64,000 bases of DNA from Atherinomorus stipes (Eukaryota; Chordata; Actinopteri; Atheriniformes; Atherinidae), in assembly GCA_023101725.1 (NCBI GenBank), contig JALJCO010010246.1, forward strand, positions 1-64,000, written 5' to 3'. The notes beneath the pieces were generated by a model. The model ran no database searches. It saw only the letters and a program-made list of their open reading frames with translations, and was not told the DNA's origin. This document shows, in pieces, positions 10,351 through 21,173 of this stretch (the first letter of the stretch is position 1; every line of letters begins with the position of its first letter). The position numbers were made by a program, and so were the translations under genes.

Positions 10351-11413
10351 GTCTTACCACTGGTCTTCTTTTTGTCTTTTTAGTTTTGGGGAGGGTAAAT
10401 CCTTAAACTCAGCCTGGACCCAGTGCTCAAAATCTCCACACTCGCCAAAGATTAATTGGGAAGTAATCCATTTTTGGTCAGGAGGTGTCGCTACGTGCTT
10501 GCTTGCTGTAGTGACCGGACTACTTGTGACGCGGAGGGATATTAGGATCACAGCAAGACCACAGGTTAAAAAAAGAAAAAAAATCTGTTGCCATTGACAG
10601 CGGTCATTATATTTTTACAGCGGTCATTAAACTAAAATAATGACTGCTGGAACGTTGGGAAAACCCATTCAAGTCAACGGAGCATTCAACAGCATTCTAA
10701 AGAGCCGTATAATAAATGAATGTATTTCATGCAAGAAAATAGGTCCAGATTGAAAAAAACCAAAGTTCCCCTTTAAGTGTTCCTTCCTTCACCATGTGCC
10801 TTTTTTATGCTATTAAGCTAGCTGACCTGTTACATGCCAGTTACTGTATCTGTTAGCCTTGAACACATATGCATGTTTAGTCCTAACTGTAAGGGATTTA
10901 ATAGTAACAATTAATACCTTGAATGTGTTTATTTGCCGAATAAATGTTCCTTGTGGCTTTGTATTTTTGTGTTTACAGACCACACTCACTTCCATCCAGG
11001 CATTCACCTTAACTAGCCCTGGAACTCCTCAGCTGTAAGCCTGTCGTTTGTTGCATTACTGAACTGTTGTGATTAAGAGTGACCAGAAAAGACAGTTAAC
11101 TGTACAAGCGAGTCCTGTGTGTTCTGACCGACACCCCATAGTGAACATCAAACCTCCTTACCAATGCCTAAACAGTCTTACATGAACATCACCTTAATAG
11201 GCCAAATCTTTGGAATTTTTCCATAAAACGCATACAAATGGTCTAAGTGTCAAGTAAAACATTACAAGAGGATCTCAATGAGTTCTAGAATGTTTCGTAA
11301 GTTGATCCGGATCCAGAAAAAATTCAGGATACTATGATCCAGAACACACAAAATGTGTGGGAGTTGAACTGCTTGGTGGAGGACTGCACGCTCCGGGTGC
11401 TTTTTTAGTTGCT

Positions 11414-12609
11414 GTTGTGTCCCTGTACTCAGAATGATGTTGAACTGGGAATGCCCTGGGAAAACGTATGTTGGTGGTCTATGCAGCTGTAGGGCCCTGT
11501 GACTGTGAATAGTGGTACCCGTGTTGTAAACTATTAGTCCAGCTGGGTGAGGCCAGCTCTGAGGATGATGACCATAGACCGTTAATAGAGCGGGGCAAAC
11601 CTTCCGCTACGTCACCTGTTGGTTTCTGAAGAGCTAAAATTGAAGCCAGTTGGGCATGTCCCACCTACACCATCTTGCTGTGTTACGTGTGTCGTCACGC
11701 CCGGAAAATACTAAAATGGGCAAAGGCAATGCCCCTCCGAGCCGCGGGCAAATGATTGACAGCTGACGTACTCTGGGCTAAACACTAACCGAGCTAACTC
11801 GAGACTAACAGGAGCTAGGTGTAAAGGTAAGACACGCTTAGACTTGCTATTATCTGACTAAAAACCGCCATTGTGCTACTCTGCTATGTTGAGGGGGGGG
11901 GCCCTCAACATTTCTGCCTGCGTCTGTGAGTTTCATGAGATTCAACGGGACAGCCGGCATGACAGATTTTTTATTCATAACTCAAACGGGACCGGACAGG
12001 CCAGGCCAGTTTGGCGGCCAGGCCACCGGGAAATGTCCCGGTGCTCCCGATGGCCAGTCCGCCACTGCTTAGGTCCTACATGCGCAAGAAAAGTCCCCCA
12101 ATAAAGATTGCTTTATTGGGTCGCTTTATTGTCTGTCAGTGACCTAGGGCCATTTAATATCTGAGACACTGAATACCAAGGGGAATTCCATTCATCAAAA
12201 ACACCTTCCTGTCTGAGCTGACATTTAAAAAAAAAAAAACAATTCAGGGGACATAAAATTCAAACAGTACAATCGTTAGTCTGACTTTTGCTCAGAAATC
12301 AGGTTTTCTAAGTCAATCAAACCAATGCTTAACTCAGAAAAATGAAGGTTTCTGGCCTCAGGGAGGGGAAACTGAGCCCCCTTCCCCTACTGTTTGATTT
12401 AAGTGATTTAATACAAAAAAGTTAATCACTTTCAATAGTTTTTGGTGACATAACTTAACAAGTGCTCCAGGGCATAGAGACAGCAGCTCTAATAAGATAA
12501 TGTAGCTGCAATCTGGACCGAAGTCTGCTGTTCTATTGATGCAGCAAAGCTGGAAGTACAATGAGTGGATTGAGTTCTACAGTCGGCTTCCACTCTTCAC
12601 TTATCTTTA
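11414..12609. other. No gene recognised; GC-rich repeat-like block 11690-12070
   Basis: The 11690-12070 part is CpG-rich and reads like mobile-element DNA: a GGGGGGGGGCCCTCAACATT word near 11890 and CGGGAAATGTCCCGGTGCTC near 12028. I recall similar wording from fish DNA elements but cannot place boundaries. The rest is AT-rich with an A13 run near 12227. No coding similarity. Confidence 0.35.
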
Positions 12610-12739
12610 CCCTTCCCTGCTGAAAAAAACACACCTTGACCAGCTAAAACACCAGCTAAAATGGGAAAACTAAAAAAAAAGTACCTTAGTCAGCTGATAA
12701 GGTGAATTTTAGCAAGCTGGGTTTTTCACCAGGAAGGGA
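12610..12739. mobile_element. Small MITE with ACCAGCTAAAA core
   Basis: Imperfect terminal inverted repeats: CCCTTCCCTGCTGAAAAAAA on the left, and on the right the inverse of TTCCCTTCCTGGTGAAAAAC. The core repeats CCAGCTAAAA twice. About 130 bp, non-coding, of a type common in fish genomes. Confidence 0.55.
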
Positions 12740-13429
12740 AATAAAAGTTACAAAAAGTTCCAGGATGAAAGAAACTCAAATAACTGTAAGCGAAATACCT
12801 AAAAATTAAGAGTGTGCACGCAGCCGGTATTTGTATCTGCATTTGTTGAGGGGAGAAAGGTATTTGTGTTTGCATTTTTATTCAAGTAAAATTTAAGATT
12901 GGCATAAAAATACTTTTTGCGCTACACTTCCGATTTACGTCAAGTTTTGCATAAAATGAAGCTAACAGGTGATTGAAACTGACTTGCAGAGGCGGAGCAT
13001 GTCTGTGATGATGAATTGGTGCTCATGTTTATGTTGTGATGTCAAAATAATAATAATAAAAAATGAAAATAATACATTGAATTGCCCTGTTCATGGTGGG
13101 ATCTCAAAGGGCTAAACTTTAAAGTGTATGTTTCATGTTCTTTATAATGGCAGAAAATCATTCCCTGAGATGAGGCAGTAACTGTTTGGTCTCTTAAGTT
13201 GAAAAGAACCAGGAAGTATTTCTTGAAAAGGGAAGGGGAGGGGATCAAACTCTCCTTCACAATCACCGCACAGTTTTGGAATCATGTGGCCTCTGACGTC
13301 AGAGTAGGTGAAGTCCTGTGAATTCCACAGCTGACCAATGCAAAACAATAACAGATAAACGGAGAGACAACAGCCGATTAGCAGCTAGATATCATCTTTA
13401 TGAACATCCGTTTTCTTTCTTAATCTCAC

Positions 13430-14230
13430 CTCTACAGCTGAGGCTGAACTCTCCCGGCCAGCACCTTCTTCATCGCCTCCAGAGATGTCTTCTTCTCTTT
13501 GGACTGACTTGGCAACAGATGGACGTGGAAACGTTAGCTTAGCTTTAGCCGGCAACGCTGCTGAGTTTCTGCAGGTTTCAGTGTTTGTTTGTCGCTGTTT
13601 CTCTCAACATCAAGAGCTCAAATCCAGAGGCGGGACTCATAAACGCCCGTACACGTGATCCGTGGTGAAAAAAAAACGCTTTGTGTCCCATTGTTTTCCT
13701 ACGGAGAGAGCAGTGTCGCCGACACACGAACCCGGGGAGATGACTCAGTCCGCCCGCAACTCGCAGGACTGCCGCCGCATCAGAGTGGGACACTGCTGTG
13801 TTTTCTCCGCTGCCTTTTCAGCACAAAATCCTGCGAAAAGCGAAGGTTTCCGACCGCAGAGTTACTAGAAAAGAGAGGAAACTGTCGTCCCTTCAGACTG
13901 AGCTCACGTTTGGCTTCCAGGACGGTCGATATTGGCTCCTCGGTCACTTTCAGCGGCTCGCTCGACAAAGAAGACCACAATAACAACAACAACTGCAGCA
14001 ACAGTATGCTATCACCAAAAAACCGCGCTGCCTTGGCGATTTGTGCTCTTCTTTGAGAAGAATCCGCCAAAAACAATAGGTGATGATGTCGTGTGTGGAC
14101 AAGGAATTGGCTGACCAGACGTGGGCTGTACGGTCTGTCGGTTTTACAATGAGAACTCCATCCAAATGACAAACCGGGTCACCATGCTGCCTCCGGTTTA
14201 CTTCCGTTTTTGTTTCACGCATGTGAAATG
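13430..14230. other. CpG-rich segment, no recognised exon
   Basis: Clearly richer in CpG than its surroundings, with overlapping open frames of 60-133 codons on both strands. None shows a known domain, and open frames on several frames at once reflect composition. It contains the TRE-like TGACTCA near 13741 and an AACAACAACAACTGCAGC run near 13983. Could be a CpG-island promoter of an unseen transcript or the interior of a mobile element. Confidence 0.35.
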
Positions 14231-14654
14231 TGAAAATTTCCGGGGAAAGTTCTCAGCCTGGTCGTGACACCACTTCAATATGCAATTCGCTCACAAGCCA
14301 CGACCAAAATATTAAACAGGTTTGATTTTCTTGCGACTCACGATTTCTGATTGGGAGCTCGTTGTGAGGTGCCAATCGCCTCTCGTGACCCCCTAGTATA
14401 CTGCACGACACACAAAACACGATTTGGCCAGGAGTCAGCCCAACCGCCCAAATTGTCACACGACTGGAAAATCGGCTCAAAAACGGCCAAAAATCGCACA
14501 GTGCATGCCGGGTTAGACTGCATGAACGACCTGAAAGAGCATCTGTTCATGCATCTGTAACAGTTAACATCCCCATTACTGACACATGATATAATAACTA
14601 TATCACTTCATCATCATGTGACAGCTTTCTACACTTCATTATGAAATAATTTTA

Positions 14655-14791
14655 CATAAATGACTGCGACAGACTGGTGACCTGTCCAGGGTGTACCCTG
14701 CCTCTCTTCTGGTGATAGCTGGGACAGGCTCCAGCAACCCCCTGAACTGGATGCGGTGTACAGCCTACAGAAAATGAATGGATGAATGAAT
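14655..14791 (+). mobile_element. tRNA-SINE 3' fragment (DANA/mermaid-like)
   Basis: Carries GCGACAGACTGGTGACCTGT, GATAGCTGGGACAGGCTCCA and CAGAAAATGAATGGATGAAT, the same ordered tail as the full SINE at 37055-37419. The tRNA head and the central domain are missing. Confidence 0.85.
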
Positions 14792-15577
14792 GGCTGAAAC
14801 AAGGTGATTAAAAACCCACTGATGAAAGAAAAAAGGCCTGATCAAACAGATTCATTCAGTGGAGTCGCGCTGAAGTTCAGATCTTAGGTAACTGGAAACA
14901 AATTTAAAACCTACACTTTTTCCAACGTGTGCTCTGACACACACGTGTGTACTCCAGCAGCGGACACACGCACAGTGTAGTTTGTACAGAACCACACACT
15001 TTATGCCAGTTTTCTTTAATAATGTCATTAGATCCGCTCAAGCTGGACTTTGTTCTCATGGTCAGCGGACTGTGGTGAGCCCAATCGATGTATTTGGGGT
15101 CCTTCTTGGCACGTGGTGCCCTACACGCAGTGCTTGATGTGTGTGGTGAGAGATACGGTGCTGCACAGAAACTCGGTTTTAGTCTCTTTAACTGAACGTT
15201 AACGTTACTCTGTTAACAGCCTGTTGTCTAAATGCCAGAACTGACAGAGCTACAGTATGTAAACAGAGCCAACATGAGAGACCTGACAGCAGACGCCAAT
15301 AATCTTCAGATCAAACTTTCCAAACGATGTAGTTCAGATTTTGCTCAGCCAGCCTTCTCTGGAGCAGCCGTTCACACTCTTTACTCCTCACCGTTACTCA
15401 CTCATCCAGGCATGCGCTGCAGTCTCTGAGGAGACGCAGCTTTTTGATAGAATGTTTTTCTTCTTCCCGAATACAAATATTCTTCTAAATATTTGTTCAA
15501 AATAAGTAGCCTATTCGGAAAAAACATGTCATTTGTGCCATTTCGAATACCGGATTCAGCTCCACCCCTACTAGAAA

Positions 15578-17297
15578 TGTATTCCATCTATAGGTCACCA
15601 TTGAAACATTTAAAAGCAAACATGTTGGCAGCATTGACTTTAAAAATAGTCACAGACTTCAAGTCAAATCTTCATTCCTTCTAATTATCAGCCACAGGGT
15701 TGTTCGAAGCAGAATGCTGAAATGACCTTGTTCCTTGATTTGTCCCTTGATTGCCTTGTTGGAAAAATGAGTTAATGGCCTCAAAGTCTTAATAAACACA
15801 GCTTGATGTTAATTTTTGAAAAATGCAGTCCCACTGTAAAATATATTTAATCTTTTAATGTTCACACTAAGAAAAACCAATGGGAAACAGTCCAGAAACC
15901 AGTAAGAGATGTGGCACTTAGTACGGACTTGGCCATGAGTGACACAACTGTCTCACTTGCATGGAGTTTCTCCCTGCCCACATGAAAATACATGCCCTGT
16001 AACAGCATGATTATCATTCATACTTATAGTTAAAAAGAAAACCAAAAAAGAAGAAAAAAATCCAAATGGAGATATACTTATTCAGATACTTATTGTTATC
16101 ATATTATTGAGTCCCGAGTATTGTTTTCCAGCTCATTTGCCAGATTATGATCACTTATCAATAAAAAAAAAGAGACTAAAATTAGGATGTCTAAAGGCCA
16201 AAACTTAATGTTTTAGAACAAAGTCAAGCTGAAAGCACTCAAATGCTCAATGATATCACTCAAAGGAAATCCAGAGCAATTTAGACTCTGGTCTTATTTA
16301 AGTTCCTCCACTCCAGATTGTAGAACAGCGCTAGTACAAACAATAGAGTTAATGTGACATGTCTGTAAAATGACTGCTCTACAATAAAATCACACAGAAA
16401 AATATTGTCAAAACACTGGGTGATTTGAAGTTAGCAAAAATATGACTCATAGATACTGGACTTTTCAATGTAGGACATGTCAGACAAAAATCATTATTCA
16501 ATGCTTAGCCCACAGTGTTTGCTTTTTCCCCTTCATTTTGGTTTGCATTTGCTCCAAAGAAGGGTTATATGTCATTATGAACAATGATTTTGGATTGGCA
16601 ATTCTGAATATTCCTTCTAGCATAACACTTAATTTTTGTCCTCTCCTATAAATGGCATGACAATTTTAAAAGCAAGAGTCGTTAATCACTACAAGGAATA
16701 TGGATTTCTTCCCACAAAACAGCTAATATATTCCATTTATAGAGAAAGCATAAAGTATGTATGAAGACACATCGATGCAGTCCCATTTCACAGTTTAAGT
16801 TCAATAAACTTATAACCTGCTGCCTTCCAAGAGTCAATCACAACACTTATAAAAAGTTTTCATTTGCATAAGTGTATAAATTTCAGATCTTGTACTGCAT
16901 AAGCCATCATTCACTCAGTTTTTTACCTTTGCTGCGACAAAGGCATTAAAACAATTTATTGGTTGTGGCAGTTTGAGGACAGGTGAATAGGTACTGAGAG
17001 GATGGAACATTATGCATATGCGCCCATCTTGTGTTTGTATCTGCGTCTCTGGGGTCGCTTCAAGCATTACATATTACAGCATCTGCAATTGGAGGAGTGA
17101 TAAATGCATTCTGGACCATCTTCTTTTATCACCACATCTACTCTGTAAGCATAAATTTGCAGTCTTGGCAGTTACTGCCTGATTCTCTTTTGTCATAGTT
17201 TCCATCTGTGAATAGATTTTTTTTTTTCTTTCACCCTGCCATAACGGTAGCAATGTGTTCTGCTGGTCTTCATGATTGTTGGATGACGCACATGAAT
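15578..17297. other. No gene recognised; conserved-element-like island near 16900-17170
   Basis: Mostly AT-rich unique DNA. The 16900-17170 part is less repetitive and dense in homeobox, SOX and POU-type words (ACAAAGG, AACAATTTATTGG, ATTATGCATATGC), which is how vertebrate conserved non-coding elements often read. This is inference only. Confidence 0.3.
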
Positions 17298-17335
17298 ATT
17301 TGTACTATTGTATACAATTGTATATACAATAGTAC
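17298..17335. repeat. Short palindrome
   Basis: TGTACTATTGTATA on the left and TATACAATAGTACA on the right, around a short central ACAATTGTA. A 14-base perfect stem. Confidence 0.85.
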
Positions 17336-17439
17336 ATGCAAGCATCAATATATTTGTCTGGATGCAACAATCATCTTCATACTAATTTTTCTATGTAGTG
17401 TATGTTCCGTAATCATGATTTAAAACTGACCTGATTAAA

Positions 17440-17589
17440 GGATGGATCCGCATAGCTGGATATAGCTCCCACAAATGATTTATTTCACCAAGTAACATTT
17501 CTTCGTCAGCCCTTCTTCGGTGGCGAAATGTTACTTGGTGAAAAAAATTATTTGTGGGAGCTATATCCAGCTGTGCGGATCCATCCTTT
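17440..17589. repeat. 150-bp fold-back MITE
   Basis: A left arm of about 62 bases starting AAAGGATGGATCCGCATAGC is repeated inverted on the right, ending GCGGATCCATCCTTT, around a loop of about 22 bases. Differences between arms are few (GCATAGC versus its partner of GCTGTGC, and a short indel). The left flank reads TTAAAGG, as in the TTAA MITEs, but the right flank is TTTCTTC, so a TTAA duplication is not shown. Confidence 0.85.
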
Positions 17590-19151
17590 CTTCTTTATCT
17601 ACGCTTTCTAGTGATCCAGCACCTGGTTTGAGATTTTTCTTGGGATGTGTGTGATTTTTCAGTTATTTTTTATAAAACTGACCTAAAATTACATTCAAAG
17701 AATAAGCAACCTTTAGTTATTGTGAGAGCAATGTGACGTATCAAATGAGATGAAATAAAGAAGAGAGGCCCGCATACTGAATGATAGAGAGGCAGTTGGA
17801 TACAAAAATTGACTGTGCACCTTGGCACTATGTAAAGGTAAACCAAAGAAAAAGTGCAAAAATAGTGAATGTCAACACTGATGACAATATGATGTATCAA
17901 AATAGCATTTGTTAAAGTAAAGGTGGTGTTGGAAAGAGAACCTGCTTAAACTAAGTGATGTTATTGCCGGCACCTGTGGCGAGAAAGAGAGATATTCTAT
18001 GATATTCTATCAGGCTGCTTGTTTTCCACTCCACCATGTCCTTTAAAGTTCTTTTTATTTTTTTTTTAGTTATTTTCTTACAAGTTAGGTGAGAACGACC
18101 CCATCTTTCTGTCGTACCGATTATTTGGTCTCATCCATATATATGAATGATTGATCTGCAGAGGAACATGTTGTAGAGTTAGTGGCTCTCTGCCAATAAC
18201 TTCATTGCCAGGATTCAAACTTTGAAATACAGCTTTCACTTTATGTTTAGGATCTTTTTTTAAGCATAATTCTCAACACAAACCCAAACCAGGAAGTGGG
18301 AAAAGTATTTGTCATTCTACAGAACTGCTGCCCAGAAGTGGGGAAAAAAAGTTGTCATATCAGGGTGTCGAACTCACACCACATTGTTGGAAGAGCCGTG
18401 TGTACCTTCACTCTTTCCTCTGTTACAGGAAACACTTGACAATGGCATTTTTTCAAATGTTGAAATGTTCTTTCAAGTGTTATTTTCCTCTCGCTGCCTG
18501 CAGTAGTTGTAGTTTAGAGGGTATCTCAAGGGGTTGCACTTTTACAGCATGTCTAGGTCTCTATACACACAGGGTAAGAATTTGCTTGTCATTATAGCTG
18601 CCCTGAAATTTACACTGTGCTTAAGTGTAAAGGAAATTTAAAAAAAAAGACTGCATCAGTAAAAGGTTTGGACACACCTATCAATCCATTTTGAATGAAT
18701 AATAAAAACATAACTTTGTCACTATGCCAACAGAATATCTTATTATCTACTGTATCAGGCAGGATTAGTTTACAAAATAATCTTCACAAATGATCACTTT
18801 TCAGTTACAAAGATTTTACAGCTACAGTACAGTCACTAATGAAATGATGCAGAGAGCTGATTAAAAAGTGTAAGTCTTTTTTGAAGTTCTTGGTTTAATA
18901 TTCATATTTAGCTCATATTCCTACTGGCAATAACAAAAACTAATGGTCCGGTTGGGATTGACCTCAGGTCTTGCCTGTTGCTCGAAGCCTGATTTTCCTA
19001 ATGAGCTTCACAAAGACATTTTTCTCTTTTTTTCCCAAATGAAATGCCAAAGGAGAATATTCTTTCTTTAGTTATGTATGATGTCTTAGAAATAATGTGT
19101 TAGCTGCATGCAGCATACATTTTCAAATTTACAGGATTATTCTTTGAAATA
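17590..19151. other. No gene recognised
   Basis: AT-rich DNA without recognisable repeats or domains. The stretch just after the fold-back (17600-17650, GTGATCCAGCACCTGG) may belong to the same repeat. Confidence 0.45.
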
Positions 19152-20366
19152 CACAAACCGGCCACTTTATTAGATACACCTGTCCAACTGCTCGTTAACG
19201 CAAATTTCTAACTAGCCAATCACATGGCAGCAACTTAACGCATTTAGGCATGTAGACATGGTCTAGAGTACAATCTGCTGCAGTTCAAACTGAGCATCAG
19301 AATGGGGAAGAAAGGTGATTTAAGTGACTTTGAATGTGGCGTGGTTGTTGGTGCCAGACGGGCTGGTCTGAGTATTTCAGAAACTGCTGATCTACTGGGA
19401 TTTTTACGCACAACAATCTCTAGGGTTTACAGAGAATGGTCCAAGAGAAAATATCCAGCGAGCGGCAGTTCTGTGGGCACAAATGCCTTGTTGATGCCAG
19501 AGGTCAGAGGAGAATGGCCAGAATGGTTCAAGCTGATAGAAAGGCAACAGTAATTCAAATAACCAATTGTTACAACCGAAGTATGCAGAAGAGCATCTCT
19601 GAATGCACAACACATCCAACCTGGAAGCAGATGGGCTACAGCAGCAGAAGACCACACTGGGTGCCACTCCTGTCAGCTAAGAACAGGAAACTGAGGCTAC
19701 AGTTCACACAGACTCACAAACATTGGACTATAGAAGATGGAGAAATGTTGCCTTGTCTGATGAGTCTCGATTTCTGCTACCAAATTCGGATGGGAGGCTC
19801 AGAATTCAGTGTCAACAATATGAAAGTATGGATCCATCCTGCCTTGTATCAACGGTTCAGGTTGTTGTTGGTGGCGTAATGGTATGGGAGAGATTTTCTT
19901 GGCACACTTTGGGCCCCTTAGTACCAACATGGCATGGTTTAACCACCACAGCTTACCTGAGTATTGTTGCTGACCATGTCCCTCCCTTTATGACCACAGT
20001 GTAACATCCTCTGTTGGCTACTTCCAGCAGGGTAACGCATCATGTCATAAAGCGTAAATCATCTCAGACTGGATTTTTAAACATGACAATGAGTTCATTG
20101 TCCCCAAATGTCCTCCACAGTCACCAGATCTCAATCCAATAGAGCAGCTTTGGGATGTGGTGGAACGGGAGGTCTCATCATGGATGTGCAGCCAACAAAT
20201 CTGCAGCAACTGTGTGATGATGTCATGTCAATATGGAGCAAAATCTCTGAGGAATGTTTCCAGTACCTTGTTAAATCTATGCCACAAAGGATTAAGACAG
20301 TTCTGAAGGCAAAGGGGGTCCAACCAGGTACTAGCAAGGTGTATCTGATAAAGTGGCCGGTGACTG
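19152..20366 (+). mobile_element. Tc1-like transposon, near full length, decayed
   Basis: Bounded by TA (19150-19151 and 20367-20368). Terminal inverted repeats share ACCGGCCACTTTAT(T/C)AGATACACC, and the element is 1,215 bp, a normal Tc1 length. It encodes a broken transposase (separate entry). A second, more rearranged copy of the same family lies on the other strand at 49100-49862. Confidence 0.92.
19302..20330 (+). pseudogene. Tc1/mariner transposase pseudogene (36-residue D-E spacing)
   Basis: Cut-and-paste transposase remnant. The start MGKKGDLSDFECG and the paired helix-turn-helix region (SISETADLLGF, TTISRVYREW) are readable in frame from 19302, then the frame shifts near 19440. The first catalytic Asp is present in SDESRF (near 19756). 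The second catalytic Asp codon reads GGT (Gly, 20031-20033) in QQGNA, followed seven codons later by a stop. The catalytic Glu is present in PDLNPIEQLW (codon 20142-20144). The spacing between the second and third catalytic positions is 36 residues in the same frame. At least two frameshifts, one stop and one lost catalytic residue make it dead. Confidence 0.9.
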
Positions 20367-20420
20367 TAAAATGGGGAACCCAAATTTTTCCTTGTGTGGA
20401 CCATCAAATATGCTCAGTAT

Positions 20421-21173
20421 TTAATGGGACTTGAGGCAGGATTAAGAAATGAGACCTGTGAGTAACCCGACTGGCACTGCGGGTAACTGCAGCCATCAGC
20501 CAAGCTGGCACAGGAGTACGCACAAACTGAAGCTACTGTATAACATTGTGTATTGTGCTGATAAAGTCTTTTTTTTGTCGTGCCACTTTTTGGTGCTCTT
20601 TCAGTTGATCTGGATCGTTTGCTGATGGCAGAAGAATCCATAAGAAGATTACATTATTGTAACCCTAGTTATATTAACACAGGCAGAGCCCTCTACACAG
20701 GGCCCAGCCGCTCTTTCGCCTTACGCTGAAGCTTGGTGGAATGAGGGCAATCGGTGGTGCACCTGCCTTTTTAAGTAGATGCCCTACTGGCCAGCCACGT
20801 ATATGAAAATTTCAGTGGGCCATTGTGTGTACGCGATTGGAGGAGAGTCGTATCCATAGAGTCCAGTAGAGGGTGAAGCCTGTGTGAGATATAACTATCC
20901 CTTGCAATGTCTGAATCAACCGCGGCCATCTCCTTCCTGTATCAAAACAGTTGAGGGTATGCAGCGCCAGTTGACGTCACACCCACAGAACTGCGCAGGA
21001 AATTCAGCAACCGAATCACAGCGCATTAAGTAGCACACAGCCTGTTAAAGGCAAAGGAGAGAGACAGGGGTGGGCTCGTTCTTTATGTTATTTAACGCCT
21101 CATCACCCAATAGCATTAAAAAACTGGACATGCATGTCTATTCTTTTATAATTCCTGCCTCTAGTCCCTTTAA
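20421..21173 (+). mobile_element. TTAA MITE with AGGGACTTGAGGCA termini (copy 1)
   Basis: Flanked by TTAA on both sides (20421-20424, 21170-21173). The left end reads TGGGACTTGAGGCAGGATTA, the right end AATTCCTGCCTCTAGTCCCT. The interior matches the copies at 28805-29469 and 59334-59814 (for example GTAACTGCAGCCA, TGATCTGGATCGTTT, GACGTCA). It is interrupted by a 247-bp insertion at 20644-20890. Non-coding. Confidence 0.9.
20644..20890. mobile_element. MITE nested inside the TTAA MITE
   Basis: Absent from the two sister copies, which read straight across (CCATAACTATC). Here ATAA occurs on both sides (20640-20643 and 20891-20894). Near its ends are inverted repeats: TAGTTATATTAACACAGGCA on the left, and on the right the inverse of TAGTTATATCTCACACAGGC. 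The outer 20 bases of the left side lie outside this inverted repeat, so the exact termini are uncertain. Confidence 0.75.

Larger units (their letters stand above)
9506..10776 (+). mobile_element. TTAA MITE with AGGGGAACTT termini, complete
   Basis: Flanked on both sides by TTAA. The left end reads AGGGAACTTCG, a T run, TCAATCTGGACCTATTTTCT; the right end is the inverse of AGGGGAACTTTGG, T run, TCAATCTGGACCTATTTTCT. The inverted similarity extends for roughly 65 bases. The 1,271-bp interior has no transposase. It includes a 230-bp palindrome (9587-9820) and a duplicated block (10085-10350). A 3' half copy lies at 48738-48975. The termini resemble those of the AGGATAAC family, so the two are probably related. 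Confidence 0.85.
9165..11413 (+). mobile_element. Common fish interspersed repeat, split by a MITE
   Basis: The left part (9165-9385) begins CCCTCGCCAAGGAGGTAATG, has a GTCC tetranucleotide tract, then GTGCTGGACGGATT and GTGATCCAGATCACCTTCTG followed by a TGGATCCAGGA block. The right part (about 11280-11413) has TGATCCGGATCCAG, TTGGTGGAGGACTGC and CTCCGGGTGCTTTTTTAGTT. These two ends are what I remember as the ends of a widespread fish repeat; the superfamily is unknown to me. The TTAA element at 9506-10776 separates them. The 10777-11280 stretch is not recognised, so the parts may belong to one copy or two. Confidence 0.5.
12808..15577. mobile_element. Candidate 2.8-kb non-autonomous DNA element
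   Basis: The left end (about 12808) reads AGAGTGTGCACGCAGCCGGT followed by ATTTGTATCTGCA. The right end, reversed, reads AGGGGTGGAGCTGAATCCGG followed by TATTCGAAATGGCA. They align as diverged inverted termini around a shared CCGGTATT. The interior is CpG-rich (13430-14230), contains a SINE fragment (14655-14791), and has no transposase I can recognise. No target duplication was found, so it may instead be two separate remnants. Confidence 0.3.

Noticed and set aside
13578..14222. Overlapping 60-133-codon frames in the CpG-rich block
   Set aside because: Frames are open on both strands at once and show no family similarity; best read as composition.
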